From Gemmatimonadales bacterium (GTDB lineage Bacteria; Gemmatimonadota; Gemmatimonadetes; Gemmatimonadales; GWC2-71-9): 64,000 bases of DNA. Positions 18,593-27,425 of this stretch are shown one piece after another (position 1 is the first letter of the stretch; each line of letters opens with the position of its first letter). The notes beneath the pieces are model-generated. The model had not been told where the DNA came from. It ran no database searches and saw only the letters and a list, made by a program, of their open reading frames with translations. Where the stretch lies: contig DATAOI010000090.1 in assembly GCA_036265815.1 (NCBI GenBank), positions 1-64,000 of the forward strand, in the 5' to 3' direction. Both the position numbers and the translations under genes were made by a program.

Positions 18593-19053
18593 TGCGCGCC
18601 CTCGAGCCCTGGGTAGTGGATCCGCTGCAGAGCTTCCTGACGGAATCGTCGGCCCGGCTCACCCTGCTGATGACCACCTCTGGACAGGTGGTGGCACAGC
18701 ATGGCTTCAGCCGCTCGCTCGACGTGATGACGGCCGCCGCGCTGGGCGCCGGCATCGTGGCCTCGACCGAGGAGCTCGCCCGGCTGATGGGGGCGTCGCG
18801 GTTCGGTGCCCTGGTGCATCACGGGGTGCGGCAGAGCTGTCTGCTCTCCGCCTTCGCGACGCCGCGGGGGCGCTGGATCGGACTGGTAGTGTTCGGGCCG
18901 GAGACCTCGGTCGGTATCGTGCAGCTCTTCTTCGATCAGATGGTGCAGCAGCTGATGACCGCGGCACCCCGCGAGCAGGCCCACGCGGCGACGCTGGCGG
19001 AGAATTTCGAATCCGAGCTCAACGCGAGCCTCAAAGCGCTCTTCGGACGGTAA
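18592..19053 (+). CDS. roadblock/LC7 domain protein 2
   Basis: 153 residues. Residues 20-120 follow the roadblock pattern (LTLLMTTSGQVVAQHGF, an alanine-rich helix, LVHHGVRQSCLLSAF, GLVVFGPETSVGIVQLFF), with a C-terminal helical extension of about 30 residues. It is diverged from the roadblock protein just upstream, so the two could form a heterodimer. It sits 4 nt before the GTPase gene. The start at 18592 overlaps the previous stop by one base. Confidence 0.8.
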   Translation: MRALEPWVVDPLQSFLTESSARLTLLMTTSGQVVAQHGFSRSLDVMTAAALGAGIVASTEELARLMGASRFGALVHHGVRQSCLLSAFATPRGRWIGLVVFGPETSVGIVQLFFDQMVQQLMTAAPREQAHAATLAENFESELNASLKALFGR

Positions 19054-19057
19054 CGAA

Positions 19058-19660
19058 ATGTCTCTGGTCAACTTCACGGCGCGCGAGATCACCTGCAAGA
19101 TCGTGTATTACGGACCGGGCCGGTCCGGCAAGACCACGAACTTGCAGTACGTCTATGGCCGGGTGCCGGAGAGCCGGCGCGGCCGGATGGTCTCGCTCGC
19201 CACGCAGACCGACCGGACCCTGTTCTTCGATTTCCTGCCCCTGGAGCTCGGCACCATCTCCGGGTTCACCACCAAGTTCCAGCTCTACACCGTTCCGGGG
19301 CAGAGCTACTACAACGCCACCCGGAAGCTGGTGCTGCAGGGCGCCGACGGCGTGGTATTCGTGGCCGACAGCCAGGCCCGCCGCTTCGACGACAACCTGG
19401 AGAGCCTGCAGAACCTGCAGGACAATCTGCTGGGCCAGGGCGTCGATGTCCGCCACCTGCCGGTCGTCTTCCAGTACAACAAGCAGGACCTCCCCACCGA
19501 TCTCATCCTTTCCCACGAGGAGATGGACGATGCGCTGAACTTCCGGGCGGTGCTGAGCTTCGGGGCCGACGCGCTGCACGGAAGCGGCGTGTTCGAGACC
19601 CTGCGCGGTATCTCCGAGATCGTCCTCAAGCGGCTGGCCGCCGGGAGCCCGGTCGCGTGA
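19058..19660 (+). CDS. mglA: MglA-type Ras-like small GTPase
   Basis: 200 residues. P-loop GPGRSGKT at 19-26, PGQ switch motif at 80-82, NKQD base motif at 141-144. The arginine R53 and glutamine Q82 sit at exactly the numbers described as the intrinsic arginine finger and catalytic Gln in characterized MglA proteins. MglA sets cell polarity and drives type IV pilus or gliding motility in Myxococcus. Two to three roadblock genes precede it, matching the MglB-MglA logic. The last 4 bases overlap the tandem ATPase gene. Confidence 0.93.
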   Translation: MSLVNFTAREITCKIVYYGPGRSGKTTNLQYVYGRVPESRRGRMVSLATQTDRTLFFDFLPLELGTISGFTTKFQLYTVPGQSYYNATRKLVLQGADGVVFVADSQARRFDDNLESLQNLQDNLLGQGVDVRHLPVVFQYNKQDLPTDLILSHEEMDDALNFRAVLSFGADALHGSGVFETLRGISEIVLKRLAAGSPVA

Positions 19661-21633
19661 CCGTCACCCTCAATCCCCTCTACCGCTTCGACACCATGGT
19701 GGTCGGCGCGGCCAACCGCCTGGCGGTTACCGCGTCGAAGGCGGTGGCCGAGTCGCCGGGGACGGTGTATAACCCGCTCTTCATCTATGCCCGCCCGGGC
19801 CTGGGGAAGACCCACCTGCTGATGGGCATCGGCCACGCGGCCCGGGCGATCAACCCGCGGCTTTCCGTCGAGTATCTCACCCTGGACGAGTTCGTGGAGG
19901 CGTTCCATGCCGCCATCGCCGCCGGCCACGGCGAGGCGTACCGCAAGCGTTTCCTCGACGTCGATCTGCTCCTGGTGGACGACGTGCAGTTCCTCACCCA
20001 CCGGCGGGAGATGCAGGCTGAGCTGCTGCGGCTCACCGACGCGCTGCAGCAGGCCAACCGTCAGATCGTGCTCACCAGTGATCGGCCGCCTGCGGAAATC
20101 GAAGCGCTCGACGAGCGCCTGATCCGTCGTTTCGCCGGGGGTCTGGTGATCGATATCTCCGCCCCGGACTACGAAACTCGGGTCGCGATTCTCCGGCGCA
20201 AGGCGGAGGAGCGGCGCGCCGGGTTCGCCGATGGAGTGCTCGAGGCGGTAGCGTCGCTGGGAATCGACAACGTGCGTGAGTTGCTGGGCGCGCTCAACCG
20301 TTTGATTGCCTTCCAGGCGGTGAGCGACACGCCGCTCGGCCCGGCGGAGGCGCGCTCGCTGATCGGGGGCCCTGGGGCGCCCGATGCGGATGACGCGCCG
20401 GGCGCGTCGGTGCCGGCGGACGCGGCGGCCGAGTCGCGCGACGAGTTCGGCGAATTCCTGAGCGAGATCTCCGCCACCGTGGCCCAGCAGGTCGACGCGT
20501 GGCGGACCAAGGTCAGCGCGGCCCTCCTCCGTTGGCAGGGCGAGGGGTTCGTCATCACCCGGCTCCAGGCGCTGCTGGATCAGGAGATGGTGAGCGATCC
20601 CGCGCGGGCCATCGGCGAGTTCGAGGCGGACGTCGAGCGGCTCCAGGCCATGCGGAGGGAGGCCGCGGAGCTCGCTCCCGAGCTGGCCGGCTCGCCGGCG
20701 TTCCACGATCCGGCGGATCTCGCTGCCGCCGAGGCCGCGCTCGCCCGCGCGCGGGCGGGCGCGGTGCCTCCGCCCGCGCCGTCGCCACTCTGGCGCCTTG
20801 GGGAGCTGGCCGAGTCCACCGGCAACCGCCTCGCGCTCGAGTCGGCCCGTCTGGTGGCCGCCGAGCCCGGCACCGGGTACAACCCGCTGGTCATCGTGGG
20901 TGCCGGCGGGACCGGGAAGACCCACCTCCTCCACGCCATCGGCAACGAGCTCGCGGGACGGGGTGGACCGGTCGCCTGCCTCAGTGCTCCGGAGCTGACC
21001 GGCGAGCTGATCGAAGCGATCGACCGAGACGCCGTGGCCGGCTGGCGCGCGCGCTACCGCCGGATATCGGCGTTCCTGCTGGACGACGTGCACCTGATCG
21101 CCGACAAGGACCGCAGCCAGGATGAGCTGTTCGTGCTCTTCAACCTGCTGCTGGAGTCGGGACGGCAGATGGTGTTCACCTCGGCGGTGCCGCTGGCGGG
21201 ACTGCCTGGGGTGGAGGCCCGACTCCGAACCCGGCTGGAAGGCGGTCTGGTGGTCGAGCTGCCTCCGCCGGACGAGGACATCCGCGGGCGGGTGATCGCC
21301 CGCGCGCTGGGCGAGAAGCTGGGCCGGGCGGACGCCGCACTGGTGTCGTACCTGGCCGCCCGCCCGGTGGAATCGGTGCGTGCGGTGCAGGGGCTGGTTC
21401 AGCGGGTGATCGAGGCCGCGGAGGCTCGCGGGATGGCGCCGACGGCCGGGCTCGCCCGCGAAGTGCTCGAGGGACCCGTCGCTCCAGTGCCGTCGCGGAG
21501 CGAGGCCGAGCGGCCCCGGCCGCCCCGCTCGAGCGGCATCGTCGCGCCCACGGCCGGAGGCGCGCGCAGCCGGGAGAAGATGGTCTGGGAGTGGCCCGAC
21601 GTCAGCGAGCGCGTGCTGGAGGAGTGGCGCTGA
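19657..21633 (+). CDS. tandem DnaA-type AAA+ ATPase without DNA-binding domain
   Basis: 658 residues. Module 1 (about 5-230) is very close to DnaA domain III: LNPLYRFDTMVVGAANRLA, Walker A at 48-53 with K51, Walker B D108/D109, LTSDRPPAEIEALDERL, RLIRRF box VII with candidate arginine finger, and NVRELLGALNRL. A helical charged linker spans about 260-380. Module 2 (about 385-600) repeats the entry sequence, with Walker A K421 and Walker B D476/D477 but RLRTRLEGG instead of the RRF box. The DnaA domain IV helix-turn-helix is absent. It is therefore not a replication initiator but probably an oligomerizing switch ATPase, encoded between MglA and a DUF4388 protein. Confidence 0.85.
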   Translation: MTVTLNPLYRFDTMVVGAANRLAVTASKAVAESPGTVYNPLFIYARPGLGKTHLLMGIGHAARAINPRLSVEYLTLDEFVEAFHAAIAAGHGEAYRKRFLDVDLLLVDDVQFLTHRREMQAELLRLTDALQQANRQIVLTSDRPPAEIEALDERLIRRFAGGLVIDISAPDYETRVAILRRKAEERRAGFADGVLEAVASLGIDNVRELLGALNRLIAFQAVSDTPLGPAEARSLIGGPGAPDADDAPGASVPADAAAESRDEFGEFLSEISATVAQQVDAWRTKVSAALLRWQGEGFVITRLQALLDQEMVSDPARAIGEFEADVERLQAMRREAAELAPELAGSPAFHDPADLAAAEAALARARAGAVPPPAPSPLWRLGELAESTGNRLALESARLVAAEPGTGYNPLVIVGAGGTGKTHLLHAIGNELAGRGGPVACLSAPELTGELIEAIDRDAVAGWRARYRRISAFLLDDVHLIADKDRSQDELFVLFNLLLESGRQMVFTSAVPLAGLPGVEARLRTRLEGGLVVELPPPDEDIRGRVIARALGEKLGRADAALVSYLAARPVESVRAVQGLVQRVIEAAEARGMAPTAGLAREVLEGPVAPVPSRSEAERPRPPRSSGIVAPTAGGARSREKMVWEWPDVSERVLEEWR

Positions 21634-23249
21634 TGGCGATCAAAGGCAGTCTCAAGGAGGCCAGTCTCCCCGATGTGATCCAGCTGCTGTTCCTGGGACG
21701 CCGCACCGGCTGCCTGGCGCTGGCCGACCGCCACAACTTCGGCACCATCTACTTCGAGGAAGGCCACATTGTCTACGCGGCGATCGTGAACCGCCGCGAT
21801 CGTCTGGGAGACATCCTGCTCCGCAGCGGGCGGATCACCGCGGAGCAGCTGCAGAGCGCCGTCGATCAGCAGGTGGGAGACCGGGAGCACAAGCTGGGCG
21901 AGATCATCGTCCAGCTCGGCGCGCTCACCCGGGAGGAGCTGGAGAGCTACATGCGGCTTCAGATCGAGGAGGCGGTCTACTACCTGTTCACCTGGGTCTC
22001 CGGCACCTTCAACTTCGAGGCGGGCGTGCGCCCGGAGCGGGAGGACTTCCTGGTCCGGATCAACCCCGAGTTCCTCCTGCTGGAGGGTGCCCGCCGAGTG
22101 GACGAGTGGAGCCTGATCGAGAAGAAGATCCCCTCGTTCGACCTCATCTTCGCGGTGGACCGGAGCCACATCGGCGAGTCGGCGCCGGACCTGTCGCGCG
22201 AGCAACAGCAGCTGCTTCCGCTGCTCGACGGGACCCGGGACGTCCAGCACCTCATCGACCAGTCCGGGATGGTCGAATTCGAGGTGGGGAAGGCGCTCTT
22301 CGGCTTGATCACGGCGGGGTTCGCCCGCCGGGTCGGCACCTCCACGGCGGCGGCCCCCAAGGTGAACGACGGACGGGTGGACGAGCACCGGAACCTGGGG
22401 GTGGCCTTCTACAAGGCTGCCATGCTCGACGAGGCGCTGCGGGAGTTCCGCCGGGTGGCCGAGCTCCGGCCGGAGGATGCGAGCGCGCCGTTCTATCTCG
22501 GGCTCATCGCGCTGAGGCAGGCGCGCTGGGAGGAGGGAGCCGACGCGTTCCGCCAGGCCGCATCGGGGCCGGCCGCGCGGCCGGCGGCGCTCCACAACCT
22601 GGGGTTCGCCCTGGAGCGGCTGGGGCGTCTGGACGAGGCGGAGGCCGCGTACGGCGATGCGGCCGGGCGGTCGCGCGAGGATCCCCGCATCATGCTGGCC
22701 TGGGGGGTGGTGGCCCTCAAGCGCGGGGAGCATCAGGTGGCGCAGGGCCGGCTGGCCCGCACCATCGAGCTGCTGGGTCCCAAGCCCGCGCCCGCGCTCT
22801 GGTACTGGGCGGCGACGCTGGCCAGCGCCGGGCTCAACGATCAGGCCGGCGCGCTCAGCGCCGCCAAGGCCGGAGCCGCGGCCTATCCCGCCAGCGCGGT
22901 GCTGCAGAACAATCTCGCGGTGCTTCTGGAGTTGGCGGGAGATCTGCCGGGCGCCGAAGCGCTGCTCCGGACGGCGCTGGCGGAGGAGCCCTCGCTGCCC
23001 CAGATCTCCAAGAACCTGGCCGACATTCTGTACCGCAACGGCCGCTACGACGAGGCGCGCGAGGCCTACGAGCGGGCGGCCAAGCTCGCGCCCGATCTGG
23101 GAGACGACCTCTACTTCAAGCTGGGGAACATCGCCTACAAGCGGCGGGACACCACCCGCGCGCGGGAGAGCTGGAGCCAGGCCACCAGCCTGAATCCGGG
23201 GCATGAGCTCGCTCGCGCCAACCTCGAGATGCTGGACCTGGCCAAGTGA
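21633..23249 (+). CDS. DUF4388 (PATAN) protein with MshEN-like motifs and TPRs
   Basis: 538 residues. N-terminal DUF4388 (IKGSLKEASLPDVIQLLFLG), then two intact-looking 24-residue MshEN-like repeats at 57-80 and 87-110 (RLGDILLRSGRIT... and KLGEIIVQLGALT...), a winged-helix-like region to about 235, and a TPR array at about 250-535. It is paralogous over its first 230 residues to the protein at 16388 but keeps the key Leu-Gly and Gly positions. The start ATG 21633 overlaps the previous stop; an in-frame ATG at 21591 would lie inside the ATPase gene. Overlaps cheR by 4 nt. Confidence 0.8.
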   Translation: MAIKGSLKEASLPDVIQLLFLGRRTGCLALADRHNFGTIYFEEGHIVYAAIVNRRDRLGDILLRSGRITAEQLQSAVDQQVGDREHKLGEIIVQLGALTREELESYMRLQIEEAVYYLFTWVSGTFNFEAGVRPEREDFLVRINPEFLLLEGARRVDEWSLIEKKIPSFDLIFAVDRSHIGESAPDLSREQQQLLPLLDGTRDVQHLIDQSGMVEFEVGKALFGLITAGFARRVGTSTAAAPKVNDGRVDEHRNLGVAFYKAAMLDEALREFRRVAELRPEDASAPFYLGLIALRQARWEEGADAFRQAASGPAARPAALHNLGFALERLGRLDEAEAAYGDAAGRSREDPRIMLAWGVVALKRGEHQVAQGRLARTIELLGPKPAPALWYWAATLASAGLNDQAGALSAAKAGAAAYPASAVLQNNLAVLLELAGDLPGAEALLRTALAEEPSLPQISKNLADILYRNGRYDEAREAYERAAKLAPDLGDDLYFKLGNIAYKRRDTTRARESWSQATSLNPGHELARANLEMLDLAK

Positions 23250-24067
23250 CCCCCCCCGACGACCTCGCGTTCGCCAGGCTCGCGCAGGTGATCGCGCAGG
23301 GCTCCGGCTTCACGGTGGAGGCCTACAAGGAGAAGTGCGTCCGCCGCCGGATCGCCGTGCGGATGCGGGCCTGCGGGGTCCACACCTACCAGGACTATCA
23401 GACGCTGCTGGAGCGGACGCCCGCGGAATACGAGCTGCTGCGCGACGCGCTGACGATCAACGTCACCCGTTTCTACCGGAACGCCGAGACCTGGAACCGG
23501 CTCCGTCGGGACCTGGTGCCGCAACTCTGTGCCGAGCCGATGACTCGGCTGACGGCCTGGAGCGCAGGCTGCTCCTCGGGAGAGGAGCCCTATACTCTCG
23601 CCGCCCTCATTGCCGACGCGCTGGACCGGAGCGGCCGGGCCGACCAGCTCGACCGGGTGACCATCGACGCGACCGACGTCGATCGGGGCAGCCTGGAGCG
23701 TGCGGCGGGCGGCCGCTACAGCACCGAGGCGCTGAGTGAGATGCCGCCGGAGCTGGTGCGCGCCTACTTCGAGGCCGACGGGGCGGAGCACCGGGTGATC
23801 GAGCGGCTGCGCCGCCGGGTCCACGTCCGGCGGCTGGATCTGAACCAGGAGCCGCCGGTCCGGCGAGCCTATCATCTCATCCTCTGTCGCAATGTGGTCA
23901 TCTACTTCGACCGGCTGATGCAGGAGCAGCTGTTTCAGACCTTCGCCACCGCGCTTGCCCCCGGCGGCTACCTGGTGCTGGGCAAGGTCGAGACCCTGTT
24001 CGGCCCCGCGCGCGACCTGCTGCAGCTCATCGATCCGCGGGAACGGATCTACCGGCGACCTGGATGA
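23246..24067 (+). CDS. cheR: chemoreceptor methyltransferase CheR
   Basis: 273 residues. N-terminal helical domain (EKCVRRRIAVRMRACG), then the SAM-binding Rossmann fold with AWSAGCSSGEEPYTLA, TDVDRGSLERA and CRNVVIYFD. It methylates glutamates of chemoreceptors for adaptation. GTGA start overlap with the DUF4388 gene and ATGA-type overlap with cheD. Its presence implies that methyl-accepting receptors exist elsewhere in the genome, since none is encoded here. Confidence 0.95.
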   Translation: MTPPDDLAFARLAQVIAQGSGFTVEAYKEKCVRRRIAVRMRACGVHTYQDYQTLLERTPAEYELLRDALTINVTRFYRNAETWNRLRRDLVPQLCAEPMTRLTAWSAGCSSGEEPYTLAALIADALDRSGRADQLDRVTIDATDVDRGSLERAAGGRYSTEALSEMPPELVRAYFEADGAEHRVIERLRRRVHVRRLDLNQEPPVRRAYHLILCRNVVIYFDRLMQEQLFQTFATALAPGGYLVLGKVETLFGPARDLLQLIDPRERIYRRPG

Positions 24068-24552
24068 CCGGCCGAGAGATTCTGGTGCGCGTGGCCGACC
24101 TCCGGGTCGGCTGCCGGGAGGACGTGCTGATCACCATCGGCTTGGGGAGCTGCGTGGCGATCATGCTACACGATCCGATGGCCCAGGTGGGTGGGCTGGC
24201 CCATGTGCTCCTGCCCTCGCCCGGGCTGGGAAGAAAGGACGCGAACGCGGCCAAGTTCCCCCAGACGGCGGTGCCGATGCTGATCGAGCTGATGGCCGCC
24301 CAGGGCGCCAGCGTCCGCCGGATGGTGGCGCGGCTGGCGGGCGGGGCCAGCATGTTCGCCTCGCTGGCCCCGAGCGGCACCATTCAGATGGGCGAGCGCA
24401 ACGTGGTGGCCTCCCGTCAGGTGCTCAACCAGATCGGCATCGCCCTGGTGGGCGAAGCGGTGGGCGGGGACTACGGCCGGACTGTCCGGCTCCGGGTGGC
24501 CGATGGGCAGGTCGAGGTCTCCTCCGTGGCGCATGGTATCCACACGCTCTGA
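24064..24552 (+). CDS. cheD: chemoreceptor glutamine deamidase CheD
   Basis: 162 residues. The catalytic triad matches the Thermotoga enzyme: T24, C30 in GLGSCVA and H47 in [15 protein letters not shown] is also conserved. CheD deamidates receptor glutamines and stimulates CheC, encoded upstream at 13090. It overlaps cheB by 20 nt. Confidence 0.95.
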   Translation: MTGREILVRVADLRVGCREDVLITIGLGSCVAIMLHDPMAQVGGLAHVLLPSPGLGRKDANAAKFPQTAVPMLIELMAAQGASVRRMVARLAGGASMFASLAPSGTIQMGERNVVASRQVLNQIGIALVGEAVGGDYGRTVRLRVADGQVEVSSVAHGIHTL

Positions 24553-25609
24553 CCAGCCCACGGTCCTCGTGGTCGACGACAGCCCCTTCTTCCGCCGGCT
24601 CCTGACCGAGGTGGTGGACGGGACCGGTGAGTTCCGCGTCGTCGCGACCGCGAGAAACGGACTGGACGCGCTGCGGAAAGTGCACGACCACGTGCCCGAC
24701 ATGGTCCTGATGGACCTGGAGATGCCGGAGCTCGACGGGCTGGGCGCGATCGGCTACATCATGTCCGAATCGCCCCGGCCGATCGTGGTAGTGAGCTCCT
24801 ATGCCGGGCCCGGCACGGCGGCCGCCATCCGCGCGCTCGAGCTCGGCGCGGTCGACCTGGTAGCCAAGGAAGACGAGCGCTCGGAGCGCTCGACGGCGCG
24901 CTTCGCCGAGCGGCTGATCGGAGTGCTGCGGGCGGCGCGGAGTGCCGACATCGGCCGGCTCCCGGTCCTCGCCCGGCCCGCGCGCGGTGTACCGGATCAG
25001 GCGCTCTTCGCGCTCCCCGGCCGCGCGCGCTACTGCGTCGCCGTGGCCGCCTCGACCGGTGGACCGCGCGCGCTGGCGGAGCTGGTGCCTCGCCTGGTCA
25101 CCGGCCAGGGGGCCGCGGTGCTCATCGTGCAGCACATGCCGCCCCGCTTCACCCAGAGCCTCGCCGAGCGGCTCGCGTCCCAGAGTCGGTTCAACGTGGT
25201 CGAGGCGCGGCACCAGACGCCGATGCTCGCCGAGACCGCGTACATCGCGCCGGGAGACTACCACATGCGGGTCGAGGCGGCCCCGGATGGTCCCCGTCTG
25301 ACGCTGGACCAGGAGCCGTCGGTCTGGGGCGTCCGCCCGGCCGCCGACCCGCTCTTCCGGAGTGTGGCCCAGCGATTCGGCGAGCGCGCCATCGGCGTGG
25401 TGCTCACCGGGCTGGGCCGCGATGGCGCGGAGGGGCTCCGGCTGATCCACGACGCCGGCGGGATCGGGATCGCCCAGGACCGCGAAAGCGCCACCATCTA
25501 TGGCATGCCCAACGCCGCGCTGCAGGCGGGCGGGGCCGATCATGTCCTTCCGGTCGGCGCCATGGCCGACCGGATTCGCCTCGAGCTGTCCCGCATGGAG
25601 CGACGATGA
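24533..25609 (+). CDS. cheB: protein-glutamate methylesterase CheB
   Basis: 358 residues. Receiver domain at about 8-125 with D15/D16 and phosphoacceptor D61 in VLMDLEMPE, a linker, then the methylesterase domain with catalytic Ser in ASTGG, His in IVQHMP and Asp in GLGRDGAEG. Demethylates receptors when activated by CheA. I chose ATG 24533 because residues upstream of it are shadow of cheD and the receiver begins soon after. Confidence 0.95.
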   Translation: MVSTRSDQPTVLVVDDSPFFRRLLTEVVDGTGEFRVVATARNGLDALRKVHDHVPDMVLMDLEMPELDGLGAIGYIMSESPRPIVVVSSYAGPGTAAAIRALELGAVDLVAKEDERSERSTARFAERLIGVLRAARSADIGRLPVLARPARGVPDQALFALPGRARYCVAVAASTGGPRALAELVPRLVTGQGAAVLIVQHMPPRFTQSLAERLASQSRFNVVEARHQTPMLAETAYIAPGDYHMRVEAAPDGPRLTLDQEPSVWGVRPAADPLFRSVAQRFGERAIGVVLTGLGRDGAEGLRLIHDAGGIGIAQDRESATIYGMPNAALQAGGADHVLPVGAMADRIRLELSRMERR

Positions 25610-26037
25610 TCCCGAAAGGCGAGGGATATCTGCTGGTGCGCGCCGCGGGCCGGCGAGTGGGGCTCGCCTTGGCGCAGGTGGTCGAAGTGCTCGACCCCGG
25701 CCCAACGTATCCGGTCCCGGCGGTCGAGCCCGCGGTGCGGGGCGTGACCACCGTTCGCGGCCGCATCGTCCCGGTCATTCACCTGGGTGCGCTGCTCGAG
25801 GGAACCGCCTGTCCCGACGCCCGCGGCGATGTGGCTATCGTGGTGGAGCTCGCCGGCCGCACGCTCTGCCTCGAGGTGGAGGAGGCGGAGACAGTGCTCC
25901 GGGAGCCCGGGTTCGCGGTACCGCCGGGCGCGGCGCTGGCATGGGCCGTCGCCGTGGCCCGGACCGACGAGGGGCTCGTCCCGCTGCTCGATCTGACCGC
26001 GCTCGGCGCGCGCATCAAGGAGGACCCAGCCGCATGA
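25606..26037 (+). CDS. cheW: CheW-like coupling protein 2 (divergent)
   Basis: 143 residues of CheW fold ([19 protein letters not shown] is diagnostic). It diverges from the other two in this locus, with a short last region. Overlaps cheB and the next cheW by 4 nt each. It may couple a different receptor class or cap the array; no direct evidence. Confidence 0.85.
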   Translation: MIPKGEGYLLVRAAGRRVGLALAQVVEVLDPGPTYPVPAVEPAVRGVTTVRGRIVPVIHLGALLEGTACPDARGDVAIVVELAGRTLCLEVEEAETVLREPGFAVPPGAALAWAVAVARTDEGLVPLLDLTALGARIKEDPAA

Positions 26038-26498
26038 ACACCGTCGACGACGTGCAGATGGTGACCTTCCGGGTCGGCAGCCAGGAGTTCGCCTTCGACA
26101 TCCTCCAGGTGGAGCGGATCCTGCGCTACTCGGCGCCCTCGCCGCTTCCCAAGGCGCCGGAGTTCCTCGAAGGCGTGGTGGCGTACGAGGGGAGCGCCGT
26201 GCCGGTGGTCGACCTGCGGAAGCGATTCGACCTCGAGGCCCCGATCCGGGAGGAGACCCGCCTCATGGTGGTGGATCTGGGCGAGCAGCGCGTCGGCGTG
26301 CTGGTGGACGAGGTCCGGGAGGTCATCCGAGTCGACAGCACCACCATCACGGCGCCGGGTCCGATGGTGAGCGGGCTGGCCGCGTCCTACATCGCGGGCA
26401 TCATCACCCGGCCGGGGCGGACCATCATCATTCTCAACGCGCGGAAGCTGCTCTCGTCGAGCGAACGGCACGCGCTCACGGGCATCGGGAGCGGATGA
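26034..26498 (+). CDS. cheW: CheW-like coupling protein 3
   Basis: 154 residues, the most canonical CheW of the three: VTFRVGSQEFAFDILQVERIL, LEGVVAYEGSAVPVVDLRKRF, VGVLVDEVREVI. The start is ATG 26034 in an ATGA overlap; the longer in-frame sequence upstream is shadow of the neighbouring genes. The next TPR gene starts one base after its stop. Confidence 0.92.
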   Translation: MNTVDDVQMVTFRVGSQEFAFDILQVERILRYSAPSPLPKAPEFLEGVVAYEGSAVPVVDLRKRFDLEAPIREETRLMVVDLGEQRVGVLVDEVREVIRVDSTTITAPGPMVSGLAASYIAGIITRPGRTIIILNARKLLSSSERHALTGIGSG

Positions 26499-26499
26499 G

Positions 26500-27372
26500 A
26501 TGAGTGAGCCGTGGCTCGCGACACTGCGGGCACAGTTTCAGGAGATCGAGGGCCGGCTGGGCGCGGTGGGGCAACCCGCCGAGCGGGACGCGGTGAAGCG
26601 CGACATCATCGCCCTGTTCAAGCGGGTCGATGCGACCCTCACCGATCTCGGCCAGATGAAGGAGGACATCCGCGGCCTGGTCGACCGCTACAAGCAGGCG
26701 AGCGGCGCGGCCAGCGCGGCGGCCGCCCCCCAGTTCACCGGTGCCAGGCCGGCGGTGCATGCGGACCATCTGGGCGCTTCGACCTTCATCGAGAAGGGCT
26801 GGAGCCTCATCTCCCTGGGTGATTACGTCGGCGCGATTCAGGCGCTGGAGAAGGCGCTTGCGCTCTCTCCCGGGGCAGTGCAGGCGCAATCCCTGCTGGG
26901 CTGGGCCCAGATGCTGCACGAGGACTACGACGATGCGCTGGGGACGTTTTCCAAGGTGCTCATGAAGGAGCCCGCCAACGCTCTGGCCCGGATCAACGTC
27001 GGGTACATCTGCCTGAAGAAGCGGATCTTCGGCGAGGCGATCGAGCATCTCTCCAAGGCCATCCGGCTGGACAACGACCGCAAGGCGACGCTCTACGCCC
27101 ATTATTACCTGGGACTGGTGTACCTTGAACGGGAGATGTTCGAGGATGCCCAGACGTTCTTCCGGAAGACCCTCACGCTGGGGCCCAACCTGATCGAGGC
27201 CTATTTCGAGCTGGGCCGCGCGCTCTGGTTTGCCGGACAGAAGGACGAGGCGCTGCAGAGCTGGACCGATGGCCACAAGGCCAACAGGTTCAATCCGTGG
27301 GCCAAGCGCTGTAAGGAGATGCTCGACCTGGCCGCCGCTGGAGGTGAAGTCCCGCGCCACCTGCTCTCGTAG
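26500..27372 (+). CDS. TPR protein closing the chemosensory run
   Basis: 290 residues: an N-terminal helical region with coiled-coil character (1-70, AERDAVKRDIIALFKRVDATL), an Ala-rich linker, then about five TPR-like repeats at 90-275. No signal peptide, so cytosolic. It is the last gene of the continuous che run. The function is unknown; a scaffold or localization role next to CheW is inferred from context. Confidence 0.78.
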   Translation: MSEPWLATLRAQFQEIEGRLGAVGQPAERDAVKRDIIALFKRVDATLTDLGQMKEDIRGLVDRYKQASGAASAAAAPQFTGARPAVHADHLGASTFIEKGWSLISLGDYVGAIQALEKALALSPGAVQAQSLLGWAQMLHEDYDDALGTFSKVLMKEPANALARINVGYICLKKRIFGEAIEHLSKAIRLDNDRKATLYAHYYLGLVYLEREMFEDAQTFFRKTLTLGPNLIEAYFELGRALWFAGQKDEALQSWTDGHKANRFNPWAKRCKEMLDLAAAGGEVPRHLLS

Positions 27373-27425
27373 TTCTCGCGCTGCTCGGGGCGGCCGCGCT
27401 CCAGACGGAGCCGTCGGCCATTCAG

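Noticed and set aside
19657-21633. A second chromosomal initiator DnaA and a nearby origin
   Set aside because: The protein lacks the DnaA DNA-binding domain, and I saw no cluster of DnaA-box-like sequences or AT-rich unwinding region nearby.
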